DNA from: Harmonia axyridis
Lineage: Eukaryota; Arthropoda; Insecta; Coleoptera; Coccinellidae
Length of the DNA stretch: 64,000 nucleotides
Assembly (NCBI RefSeq): GCF_914767665.1
Contig: NC_059501.1
Location: 70,778,798-70,842,797, forward strand
Reading direction: 5' to 3'
Made by a program: the position numbers and the translations under genes. This document shows positions 23,950 through 34,517 of this stretch, in pieces. Under the pieces are notes generated by a model. It was not told the DNA's origin, did not search any database, and saw nothing but the letters and a program-made list of their open reading frames with translations. Numbering within the stretch: the first letter of the stretch is position 1; each line of letters begins with the position of its first letter.

Positions 23950-25165
23950 AAATAGGACATTTTTTGCGCCATGTGCCGCACACAGTTTAAATTTAACTGA
24001 AAATGATGCTGCTAAGGTTTCAAATGAAACAGTGGACTCTTTTGATATTGTACAAGAACTTTATATATATTTCTCTTCATCCACAAAAAGATTGGAATGT
24101 TATAAAAAAGCATGATCCTCAGTCACATCTAAAACCCCTAAGTGATACTAGATGGTCAAGTAGAATTGATGCTGAAGTTTCATTTTATTAAAATATGTGA
24201 TAGCCTTTTAGAAATAGCAGAAAATGATACTTTTAACATAGAAACTAGACATAAAGCAAGTTCTCTTTTATTAAATATTCATTCTTTTAAATTTATTTGA
24301 AGTATAATAATTTCTTATGATGTTTCATTCCAGATTAATATTGTAAGCAAAATGATGCAAAGTGTAGCGATTGACATTAAAGTGTGCCAAAACTATTTGA
24401 AGAATTTAGTTGATCATTTCAAAAATTATAGGGATGATAATGTTCTCGAGGAAAAACTTGCGGAAGCTGGAAAACTAGCGGCTGCTCTTGAGATAGATCA
24501 AGGTTTTTTTTTATTATATACTGTAAGACGAAAGTATAAACCAAAATTGTTCGATTATGAACAGACGGATGAGGCACCTCAAGATCCAAAAATCGCTTTT
24601 AAAATAAAGTTCTTTTTGAAACTAATTGATCAAACACTAAGTTTCTTAAATAGTATATATATATATATATATATCTGATTACGATAACGTTTTTTGTTTT
24701 ATTTGTGATATTCTTGAATTTAATGATAAATATCTATTAAAATGCTGTCATGCTCTTCAACAAAAGCTAACTGATCAGGAAAAAAAGAGGCTGACGTGAA
24801 AGAAAATTATTCATTCAACGAGATAAAAGCCCTAAGATTGTTTTCATTATCTGAAGCGAAAATCCTCTCGAAATTCTACAATATATTTTGAAAATAATCT
24901 TACTTCTTCTCTACTGAATCTTAGTATTGCCTCAAGAATCCTTCTCACATTACCTGTGTCTGTTGCTTCTGGTGAGAGATCATTCACTAAATTAAAAAAA
25001 TAATTGAAAACTATTTGAAGTCTACCAGGTCATAAGAAAGATTTTCTGGATTGGCAATCTTAGATATAGAGCAAGAGATACTCGATAAAATTGATTGATT
25101 GATTATATAAAAAAATTTGCAACAGCCAAATCTAGAAAAACATCCATTGAATTTCTGGATCGATC
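23950..25165 (+). pseudogene. hAT-family transposase relic
   Basis: Broken pieces of a hAT transposase in several frames: CAAHSLNLTENDAAK (from 23970), FDIVQELYIYFSSSTKR, PLSDTRWSSRIDA (near 24150), then QINIVSKMMQSVAIDIKVC and KLAAALEIDQ (24330-24500), and the dimerisation segment SRILLTLPVSVASGERSFTK (about 24935-24995) followed by a KDFLDWQS-type stretch and TAKSRKT near 25125. The order matches zinc-finger MYM/TTF-type hAT proteins. Many stops and frameshifts make it inactive. Terminal repeats were not identified. Confidence 0.85.
24653..24675. repeat. (TA)n microsatellite
   Basis: About eleven TA units within the hAT relic. Confidence 0.9.
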
Positions 25166-25405
25166 CTAATTAAATGTTTATGCCTTTATGAATAATTTAT
25201 AGAAGAATACAGCTTAAGTTTTGAAACACATTTGAAATGTATTATGTATTATATAATATAATATTGAATTCTGTAAAAAAAATATTTGACATTTCCGTAG
25301 GAACTTTTGTATAATTTCTGGCATTCAGTTACAAATTTAATTGATAACAAATATAGATAATTCAAAATTAAAGAAGATTACTCATGCGGATTCTATAGTC
25401 CCAGA

Positions 25406-26361
25406 TAGGGATTCACGGCTTGGCTTGATTTGATGATATGTTTCGAATTTTGAAATAATTTTTAATCACGCATTCTATTCGTGAATTATGTGTGACGAAA
25501 TCGATTTAACACCAACAGAATTGAGAGATATTGCGAATAAAGTCGCAAATCATTTCACTTAATCCAAATTATATTATATTGACAATTGACGTGTGTTGAA
25601 TTCTGAAAGGATTGGTCTGTGTACACAACCAAAAAACGAAAAATATAACTGAAAACGATAATGTAATGAGTTCATTACAGAAGTGTTTTTAGAACTGTAA
25701 TGAACTAATTACGATACTGAAATAGAGAAACATTTTTATTTATCAAAGTTATTGTATAAAAGAACCGAAAATATCATCTTTTTTTGAATAGAAACATAAA
25801 TTAAATCACTATAAATCATAACAAAAAAAAATTATAAAAAAATAAAGATTCTCAATATTGAGAACCCTCCAGGCTTCGTTTGTTTTCAAAAAAATTTAAG
25901 ACACATGAGGCATCTTATAGATTTCTCGCCTAACCTATTGCGGGTTTTTGTTACTATAAGAGCAACTCTGAAAAATTGTCTTTCAACAGGATCTGAAGAT
26001 TGTTAAAAAATCTTTGGCCATTATGGTCAAGTTTGGGAAGATATCTCTGAAACTACCAGTATATACCAATATATTCCATAGAAATGTGAGAAAACTACTA
26101 ATAAAGTCACACTGGCGAATGCTTCAGTCTCTCGGCGCTCGAAGAATCCCTTTATTTAGTTTAAGCGCGCAAAAGATGTCATGTATGCCGTGCATATCAA
26201 GCTCAAGCGCTCAAGTAATATCAAGTAACTTGATATCAAGTCAAGTAATAAATAACTAAAATCAAGTCAAGTCAAGCTCAAGTATGAAATTTTTCACGAG
26301 CTTGATTTTCAAGTCGAGTAGTTTGTTAAAATGTCAAGCTACTTGGCTTTATGAATCTCTA
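25406..26361 (+). mobile_element. TCAAG-rich element, copy 2
   Basis: Begins TAGGGATTCACGGCTTGG and ends in the inverse of TAGAGATTCATAAAGCC, giving inverted termini. The interior aligns with copy 1: TTATTGTATAAAAGAACCGAAA at 25749 (part), ATGAGGCATCTTATAGAT at 25906, then the coding-like segment with stops, then dense TCAAG words from 26190. It preserves the unoccupied TA site that the mariner used in copy 3. Confidence 0.8.
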
Positions 26362-26510
26362 GAGGCGAGCATCAAAGGAATTGCTTTGTCGACAAGGGAC
26401 TAGTCCACTGAAGATCTCTCAGAAAAAGCGTGAACTTATCGACGCAACGAATACTATTTGAGAAATCCCATTAATCTTATACAACAATAAACTTCAAACT
26501 GAACAAATAT

Positions 26511-26648
26511 AGCTATTATTACAACTAGGGAAATATGAATAGTATATTTCCCGAGGTTGTCAAAGTTACATCCCGAGGGCGGAGCCCGAGGGATGTATAG
26601 ACAACCGAGGGAAATGTATTCATATTTCCCGTGGTGTAATCAATAGTT
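26511..26648. repeat. Foldback segment left of the tyrosine recombinase
   Basis: An inverted repeat of about 130 bases. CTAGGGAAATATGAATAG and ATATTTCCCGAGG on the left mirror GAGGGAAATG and TTCATATTTCCCGTGG on the right, around a hairpin CCCGAGGGC/GCCCGAGGG at 26570-26600. It repeats the GGGAAATATGAA half-site found in palindromes at 28032-28090, right of the gene. Confidence 0.75.
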
Positions 26649-26805
26649 TTTTTCTGATTGAAACAATCTGATAAGGAAAAATTATTATTAGATTGTATAT
26701 TTTTGTAATAATTAAATTTTTAACGTTGCTATGGGCCATGTTTCTGAGAATCTTGGTTGACTGGTTTCATTTTGACGTCTTGTCAAAAATAAAATTAATG
26801 AAAAA

Positions 26806-28022
26806 ATGTCGAACTACGTCGAAACTCAAGCGGCAAAGGCCCGTGAATCTTTGGTTCCAGCCAAATCTCAAGCTGCCTACAGTAAAGAGTACGAATGCTT
26901 TCAGGAGTGGAAAAGAAAAAAATTGGTGGACGGTGTGAGCGATAGTATTTTGTTAGCATATTTCCAAGATTTGGTATGTTGCTCTGATTCTTGTTATTCT
27001 TGATGTATGATTAATTCATTCGATCCCCAGTCCCAGAAATATTCTCCAAACACGTTATGGCCGAAACTATCGATGTTAAGATCAATGCTACATTTGAAGG
27101 AAAAAACTGATGTCAAATTATTCGATGAAGTCGAAGCATTTGTTAAGAACAAAAATAAAGGATACGTTCCTAAAAAATCATCAGTGTTGTCCCGGGAGCA
27201 GCTCAAGACATTCTTGAGTGAAGCTCCTAATGACGTTTTTTTGATGTATAAGGTAAAAGTTTCATTTTGATTTCCTCTGTTGATAAGATTTTTACATTCA
27301 TAATTTTGAAGGTTGTTTTAATAATGGAAATCTTTGGCGCCTGCAGAACACGAGAGTTGGTGAATATGCTATCTTCAGATATCGAAGATCGTGGTTCGGT
27401 AATCATAATCAAAGTCTCAAAGACTAAGAATGATATAAACAGAATATTCACTATAATTGATGAAGAAGATCTGGGTGCTGCTCGTTTGGTGAGGGAGTAT
27501 TCAGCGTTGCGCCCGCAAGGCGTTCTTAGGTTCTTCGTAGCTTATAGGAATAAGAAGTGTACTCTTCAGCCTGTCGGCAAAAATACCTTCGGAAAAATTC
27601 CGAGTAAGGTTGCTGAATGGTTGGGTTTAGATAATCCGAAAACCTATACAGGTCATTGTGGAAGACGAACATCCGCGACATTGGTTGCCGATGCGGGAGC
27701 CTCAATGACAACACTCAAGAGACATGGTGGTTGGAAAAGTTCGTCTGTTGCAGAAGGCTATCTGGCGGACAGTATGCTGCACAAAAATAAGGTAGCGAAG
27801 ATGATAGCAGGTGTGGAGGGTGAGCCATCTGCAGCATCACAATCTTTGAAGACCGTTTTGGGAGAATCGTCCGAGACTGCTGCTGCAAGGAATGTTCTCA
27901 AGAAAACTGTAGTCTCGTCGTCGAATAATTATGAACAAGATATTTCTTCTTCCTTTGTATCTGGTGGAAATACTTTTAGTGGAAATTTCAACAATTGCAG
28001 TTTCCATTTTGTTACTAAATAA
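26806..28022 (+). CDS. Tyrosine recombinase (Crypton-like), three exons, apparently intact
   Basis: Site-specific recombinase of the phage-integrase fold, as used by Crypton elements to integrate through a covalent tyrosine-DNA link. Exons 26806-26973, 27031-27252 and 27312-28022 have short GT-AG introns, all phase 0, and give 366 residues without a stop. The N-terminal part (1 to about 125) is the SAM-like core-binding domain; a short lysine-rich linker (VPKKSSVLSREQ) leads to the catalytic domain. Catalytic positions: R142/R144 in GACRTREL, H245 and R248 in TGHCGRRT, H268 and W271 in KRHGGW, and nucleophile Y280 in EGYL. The C-terminus ends with an NNCSFHF-type segment. Flanks carry palindromes, and a possible inverted terminus (TTTTTTTCTGAT near 26646, mirrored near 28140). 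It could be an active element or a domesticated copy; the sequence does not decide. Confidence 0.87.
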
Positions 28023-28031
28023 AGAAATAGT

Positions 28032-28090
28032 TTCATATTTCCCTAGGGAAATATGAACTGACGTTTCATATTTCCCTTGGGAAATATGAG
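28032..28090. promoter_or_regulatory. Two palindromes, candidate recombinase sites
   Basis: 28032-28057 is a perfect 26-bp palindrome with half-site TTCATATTTCCCT. 28065-28090 is a near-perfect second one (centre CCCTTGGG, one terminal mismatch). They start ten bases after the recombinase stop codon, and the half-site recurs in the foldback left of the gene. A role as crossover or binding sites is inference; they might also form transcript-end hairpins. Confidence 0.5.
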
Positions 28091-28721
28091 TGTGTTATGA
28101 CACATGGTAACTAAGGCGATATAGCTCAATATTGGTTCGATCAGAAAAAAAAGAATTTTTACGATCAAAAGTTACTATTTCAGCGAGTCGGTCGGATGAA
28201 TACAGATACTTCGCAATGATAAATTGTAATATGCACTGGATCCGAGATAAAGCAACTCTTCCTACATGTAGCAAAATTCACTTCGATCCCATAAATGGAC
28301 TTCATTGAGAACCGTAGGAGTGAATTAAACATGATCCTATTTCAACACAGATGAGAAAACGAAACCCTGCTTGAATAATGGTCCAATTATTCGATGAGAA
28401 CATGCATGATTTCCCTCGGATGGCTCAAATACTCCTCGCCATAAATTCATATTGTTCTCTTGTACATCGTAATCGTGCCTCATCGCTTCCAGCTATATAT
28501 ACTATATATACTATCCGAATTGGGCATCAGGAACGTATTTACATCGAGATGAAAATGTTCGAATTTATACAAATAGTTTGGTGACCAGTTGCACAACGCT
28601 TGGGTGATGATAGAGGACATTTGTGTGAGTTGGGAAATGATATAAATGATATCTCAAGGATCTCATTTTCGAGATACAGTGATTTTTTCAAAAATGTTTG
28701 GCACATGATTATATGAAATAT
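28091..28721. other. Unassigned stretch
   Basis: Contains the possible right inverted terminus of the recombinase element near 28128-28150. The remainder shows only short frames without recognisable domains. Confidence 0.35.
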
Positions 28722-28910
28722 TAGGGATTCACGGCTTGGCTTGATTTTGACTTGATTTCAAGTCAAGCTCAAGTCAAGTAGTAATTTTTCAATCTCAAGT
28801 CAAATATTCATTTATCAGGTACTTAAATCATATCAAGCAACTTGATTTTTAGCAGATTCATTGTGAAAATATTAATAAAAAAAAAACTTTTATTTATTGA
28901 ACTTATTGTA
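28722..28910 (+). mobile_element. TCAAG-rich element, copy 3 (left part)
   Basis: Begins TAGGGATTCACGGCTTGG like copy 2 and runs to ..CTTATTGTA, where a mariner is inserted. The element resumes at 29847 (TATAAAAGTACCGAAAT) for about 50 bases and then loses similarity, so this copy is truncated on the right. Confidence 0.85.
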
Positions 28911-29846
28911 AAGGGTGTCTTTTTTTCGAAGTATATAACTTTAAGTTGGCATTACTGTTCAAGATGGTGACCGATTTAACAGCTGTCGAGTGATTTATTC
29001 TCAATTTGGTTTGGCAATTCATCATGAATAGACTCACGCCTGAACAACGCTTGCAAATAATGCAATTTCATTTCGAAAATAATGATTTTGTGTGGAATAC
29101 GTATCGCGCACTACGTCCATTTTATCGTCGATAACTTCTTGTTGAATGGCTACGTTAACAAACAAAACTGCCGCATTTGGAGTGAAGCTAATCCTCAAGT
29201 GTGTGTTGAAACACTGTTACATCCAGAAAAACTGACTGTTTGGTGCGCTTTATGGGCTGGTGGAATCATTGGTCCGTACTTCTTCAAAAACGATGATGGC
29301 CAGAACGTTAAAGTCAATGGTGATCGGTGTGGAACCATAATTACTAACTTTTTCATTCCTGAATTGAACAACTATGATGTCCAGGGGCTGTGGATCCAAC
29401 AAAACGGCGCAACATGTCACACAGCTCGTGCCACAATCGATTTATTGAAAGACACGTTTGGTGACCGTCTAATTTCACGTTTTAGACCTGTGAATTGGCC
29501 TCCAAGATCTTGTGATTTAACACCGCTAGACTACTTTCTCTGTGGGGCTATGTAAAGTCATTGGTCTATGCGGATAAGCCGCAAACCCTTGACCATTTGG
29601 AAGACAACATTCGCCGTGTTATTGCCGATATACGGCCACAAATGCTGGAAGAAGTCATCGAAAATTGGATGTCCAGATTGGACTACACTACATCCGAGCC
29701 AGCCGTGGCGGTCATATGCCAGAAATCATATTTAAAATGTAATGCCACAAGATTATCTTGCGGATAAATAAAATTCATGTCAATCGAATAGTTAATCGTT
29801 GTTTCATTGCAATTTAAAGTTCTATAGTTTGAAAACAAACACCCTT
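28911..29846 (+). mobile_element. Mariner-type transposon, internally deleted, nested in the TCAAG element
   Basis: Inverted termini are AAGGGTGTCTTTTTTTCGAA on the left and, read inward, AAGGGTGTTTGTTTTCAAA on the right, flanked by TA duplications. The start MNRLTPEQRLQIMQFHF (29024) is followed by an internal deletion that removes the rest of the DNA-binding region and the first catalytic aspartate. The frame from 29127 covers LNGYVNKQNCRIW to the end. The second catalytic Asp is Asn here (QQNGATCH), and the third is kept in LTPLDYF. The spacing of 41 residues suggests a DD41D group. A two-base shift near 29535 breaks the C-terminus, which resumes at 29561. It is non-functional. Confidence 0.9.
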
Positions 29847-29894
29847 TATAAAAGTACCGAAATATCAACATCAGAGATCACAGGCAAGAGCCGT

Positions 29895-30640
29895 GACGTC
29901 ACAGACAAAAGACGTTCCGCGCTAAAATACGTAAATTTAAATAATCTATTTCTCAGTCATTTATTGATGGATTTTCAAAATTTTTTCACTGATTTATCAG
30001 TTTTGCTCTATATTTTAATTATATCGTGTCAAATATAGTATTATCAACATCACTAAACTAGTCCATTCTTCAAATTTTGTTTATTTGGTTTTACGGAACC
30101 TACATTCCCTCCCATCGTCGATACCCGACATATCCTCCACCCTTTCCAAATATATTTGGAAATACTATTGTCTAATTGTAGTATTTCCTGCCGGCATTAA
30201 AAACATGTACATCCAGGGAACCTGGTTCAGCGGAGAGGCGATGATGTTAATATACCAACTAATACCAAGACCCATTTGAACATACACAAATGTAGAAACT
30301 CTACGAGGGCGTGGATTAGTCTATATCGACTTCTGCCTCATAAAAACAAACACCTGATGGTTAGTCAGGGCACATTATGAGAGGAAACATAGGTTCTCGA
30401 TTCGAATAGTTTGTATTCGAAGTTCCATTCAGTATTTGAAGAATATTCGAACATACTAATGGAAGTGAAATACTTGCAGTGCCATCTAATGGTAACTTCC
30501 TATACTAATATTATAAATACATATTATCCAAAACATACAGTTGAAGAGATGATTTTTAAACTTGTATCAGTGGAAACAGAAAGAGATGAACAAAATAATA
30601 ATTATTAATCAAAATTAAATTATTTCGAATTTACGTATGT
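29895..30640. other. Unassigned stretch
   Basis: AT-rich with only short frames. No repeat partner or domain recognised. Confidence 0.4.
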
Positions 30641-30654
30641 ACCGGGTTTTTCAC

Positions 30655-31545
30655 CATAATTTGACCCCCCCTTTAACTTTGTTACTAGAAGGGGTACAAA
30701 AATATGTTTTTTACAAAAGTTTCACGAAATTTACTAGTGTTTTCTTAAATGATTTCACAAAACGAAATATATACAGAGTGGGCAACATATTGATATCAAC
30801 TTCATTTTTTCAAATGGAACACCCTGTCTATTTTTCTATATTTGACTAGCTCTTTTTCCCCTGATTTCGAATATATCATATGTTTGGTATATCTCAATTA
30901 TTCTGAGTACCACAGATTTTCAAATTTTAAGAACCACCTGGCATGCACAGTAATCAGTGGTTGGCTGCGATAAATCAAAATGCCCTTTTTTTAAATTGGC
31001 AACGATATGACATACGTTTTTCACTATAAATAAGAATTGTATGAATTGGATGCATATATTCTCTCCTTTTAGCTTTCTTATTTTTATTGTTCTTCACATA
31101 AAGTGAAAATATTTCGAATTTTTCCGCTTCTGTGTAGTGCATATTAGATGAAGAGTTTCATTTAATGTCAAACGTATGTCATAAATCGTTGCCAACGAGA
31201 TAACTCAAAAAAGGGCATTTTGATTTATCGAAGCCTTCCACTTGAAAACTGATTACTTAGCTTGCCAAGTGGTTCTTAAAATTTGTGGTACTCAGATTAA
31301 GAGAGATAGACCAAAAATATGTTATATATTTGAAATCCGGAAAAAGGGCCAATCAAATATATAAAAATATACAGGGTGTTCCATTTGAAAAAATGAAGTT
31401 GCAATCAATATGTTGCCTACTCTGTATATATTTTGTTTTGTGGAATCATTTTGAAAAATACTAGTCGATTTCGTGAAACTTTTGTAGAAAACATTTTTTT
31501 GTACCCCTTTTAGTAACAATGTTAAAGGGGGGGGGGGTCAAATTT
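30655..31545. repeat. Large inverted repeat, arms about 365-375 bases
   Basis: 30655-31018 and 31171-31545 mirror each other around a spacer of about 150 bases. The outer ends are TTGACCCCCC and GGGGGGGTCAA; inner landmarks are AACACCCTGT / ACAGGGTGTT, AAATCAAAATGCCCTTTTTT and its inverse, and GACATACGTT / AACGTATGTC. The arms are diverged but continuous. It is a foldback element or an inverted pair of MITEs with no coding content. If transcribed it would form a long double-stranded hairpin. Confidence 0.9.
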
Positions 31546-31940
31546 TAGCCTGCTGCTGATTTGGGTTTTAGTTCTTGAACCGTATAAACTTGTATTATCT
31601 TGTATAGTTCAAACAGTTATTGTTGGTATTTGGCACATTTTTCACAATTTTTCTGAGATTTTTCAGAAAAGGTTGGCTTCATATTTTTCGATAAAAATCG
31701 TTGTACATTAAATATTTCGTATTGTTTTGTTTGTAGAAGCTTACCAATTATTTATTTGACAACTTTATGAAAAAATATGAATATGAATATCATGAATCTT
31801 TTGATTTTTTATTATTTCTGAATTCCAGTCTGCTTCAATAGCTTTTGAAATCTACCAACTCAGGCCCCCAAGTGTTTTGAAGAAGAAGGTACTTATAGAT
31901 GATATTCTGCTTTATTTCTAGCCTTTTTAATTTACAAGGA

Positions 31941-32130
31941 TTTCAATGAGAGGTTTCATATTGAACCGCCCCCCCCTCTGGGCAGCTGTCACATTTAAAG
32001 CTGTCATCTTTTGACATTTGACAAGTAAACGCTACGCTACTACTAAAAATGGAACGATGCACCCTTCAATAATGCATTGAAATTGTAAATATTTCCTTAA
32101 AAAATGGTGAAAATGTAATTCATTTTGCAG
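31941..32130 (+). mobile_element. 5' end of a mariner element (family B)
   Basis: Begins with terminal sequence TTTCAATGAGAGGTTTCAT. A 5' leader (GACATTTGACAAGTAAAC) is shared with 52080, and the N-terminus follows at 32049 (MERCTLQ, stop, CIEIVNISLKNGENV). It breaks off near 32130. The same terminus appears at the 3' end of the minus-strand fragment at 36243. Confidence 0.7.
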
Positions 32131-33055
32131 TACCAGAAAAATAATGTTTTTCTCTGCTTTCAAGTTATGAATCCTTACTTATCACCATAATAAATTATTT
32201 CTGAACAATATCTGTTCAAGGAGACATCTGATTTTGTGTTAGGGAAATGTTCTAATATTTCGTAAACAAAGAATGGGATTATACCTGTTGCAGCAACATC
32301 CATCTTTTCATAGAAGGCAGTGTTGAGTCATCTGCCAGACTGTTGAAAACGAACAATTACCTGATTAACATTTCTAATTACACTAATCAGAAGAGCTATT
32401 AAGAACTGTATTATTGGTACATGATTATCTTCAGGTCAACGTAGGAGTTGGAAGCTTCGGGGATGTCTGAAATTATTGGTTTTGCAATTAATTATTTAGA
32501 GGTTTAGTAAACGTACTACTCATTAATGATGGACTGCTCCAAAGATTTGACCTTAGATGAGATGTACGTGCACTAATCGATCTCCTCTAGAATTAGGAGT
32601 TGATACTTCTTTTATCTCTGAAACAGAAGATCGCATTTTGAACTTAATTCAAAAATAAACTGTGCACAACAGCTAAATATTTCGCCTCCATCAAAAGGGA
32701 AATTGATTATAATTGTTTCATAAGTTAATTTGTAACACAAAAATATTAATACTGCTATTGGTAGGTACAAATAATCATGAAGTTTCTGAAGACTTAGCAG
32801 TCGTTTTTCGAACAAATCACCTCATCATTTCGTCACTTTGACAAAATTATATGGTGCCGGCCATATGGCCGCACACACAATAACTCTTTCTTGATGATAC
32901 AATCAACGAATTTGGTCGAGATGAAGTTTAGCGTTTCAAGTTCAATGCTTTTGCAGAATTTTATGTCGAAGAACCAGAGAACAGTTTTGATAAGAATATA
33001 GGAAAATGAGGTGAGCACTGACGTGAAGTCAAGAGCATTGGAGACCACCTAACTA
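32131..33055. other. Intergenic, nothing recognised
   Basis: AT-rich sequence between a mariner fragment and Tc1 copy 2. No coding region or repeat partner was seen. Confidence 0.4.
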
Positions 33056-34515
33056 CACTGCGCAAAAAAATTAACGCACATTCTGAAAATATCAATTTTA
33101 ATGAAAGTTAACTCTACATTGACTTTATAACTTATTTTTATGTTCTCTCGGGAAGGTTTTGAACGAAACAAGACACATTAAATGGAAGAAAAATTCAAGA
33201 TTTCACCGAATCTTATTTGAAAGAAGAGAAATAAACAATTTTCAAAATACTGGAATGCTGATAAGTGATTTAATACTTGGTATTTCCACCCCTTGCGTTA
33301 ATAACAGGTCGGCAACGACGAATCATACTCAAAATGAGTGATCTTAAAATGTTCTGATCTAATCCTTCCCAGATTTCTCTGAGTTGGATTCCTAAGTCAT
33401 TAAGAGTAGCTGGATTATTTTCTGAACTTCTCAGCCTTCTATTGAGGTTGTCCCAAACCTGCTCAATCGGATTGAGATCTGGACTTCTTGCTGGCCATTC
33501 CATTCGAGAGACTTCAACCTCTTCAAGGTACTCCTGAACGTTGCGCGCACGTTGGGGTCTGGCATTATCGTCCATAAAAATGAAATTTTCACCAATGTGA
33601 ATGGCACTACATGCTCTTCAAGAATGTTACTTATGTACCAATCAGCATTCATAGCTCCATTATCAACGACCACTAGGTCTGTGCGAGGAGTCAAAGATAT
33701 TCCACCCCATACCATAATCGATCCTCCCCCGAGACCAGTAGTATTCAGGAAATTGCACTGAGCATATCTTTCATGTGGACGTCTGTATACAAGGGAACGT
33801 CGATCACAATGGTAGAGGCAGAATGTAGACTCATCTGTGAAAATAACTCTTTCCCAATCAGCCTCTTCCCAATGGATATGCTCTCTCGCAAAATCCAAAC
33901 GCGCCTTTCGATGGGCTGGGGTAAGAGCTGGGCCTCTTGCCGCGACACGAGGCCTTAAATCATATTCTCTGAGGCGATTTCTTATTGTCTGAGTTCTAAT
34001 TTGCACCCCATGAGTTTGCTGAAGCTGAAGTAACGTTCTTGAATGGCAGTTGTTACCCATGGTCTACCTTGTTCTGGTCTTCGGATATTCATACCTATCT
34101 CCCTGAATCGCTGCAACATTCTGGACACACTTGTATGGGAAACTCCAAACCTTTCTGCAATTCTTGTGTATGTCCACCCTTCTTCTCGCAAAACTACCGC
34201 TTGGGCACATTCCTCTTGGGTCAAATTGCATGTTTCGCGTTGCATAGCGATCGAGTGTAGAAAACCAAACGTAAGAAAATTCACTAGAATTGATCGAGAA
34301 CAACTGATTTCAGAATGGAGCCAATACATTCAAAATCTGATAATCTCATCTTTTTTTATTCCTGCTGGGAAAAAATATGTGTATTGAAGAAAAACATTGA
34401 AAGTGGATAACATATGCATGCATAATTCTGATAAAAATAATTATCATTGAGAACACCTTCAGTTGTAGAATAAATTTGAGATTTCCATAATGTGCATTAA
34501 TTTTTTTGCGCAGTG
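33056..34515 (-). mobile_element. Tc1-like transposon, copy 2, both ends intact
   Basis: A 1460-base element bounded by CACTGCGCAAAAAAATTAAC and its inverse ..TTTTTTTGCGCAGTG, with TA on each side (33054-33055 and 34516-34517). The orientation is opposite to copy 1. The paired ends let the true terminus of the family be read: CACTGCGCAAAAAAATTAA. Confidence 0.95.
33270..34245 (-). pseudogene. Tc1-like DD34E transposase, decayed (copy 2)
   Basis: Starts at MQRETCNLTQEE (34245) with the helix-turn-helix intact, then loses frame near 34030 (the reading continues from LLQLQQTHGVQ). The core carries FTDEST (first D, arginine changed) and IDDNARPQRARN equivalents. A 7-base deletion near VPFTLV shifts the frame just before the second Asp; the C-terminal part reopens at MDDNARP (33575) and runs to ARGGNTKY. 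In that part the second D and the E are separated by 34 residues, which defines DD34E. The damage differs from copy 1, so the two decayed independently. Confidence 0.9.
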
Positions 34516-34517
34516 TA

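Noticed and set aside
28200..28310. Possible THAP-like zinc-finger fragment
   Set aside because: Only a loose cysteine/histidine pattern in one frame with nothing supporting around it.
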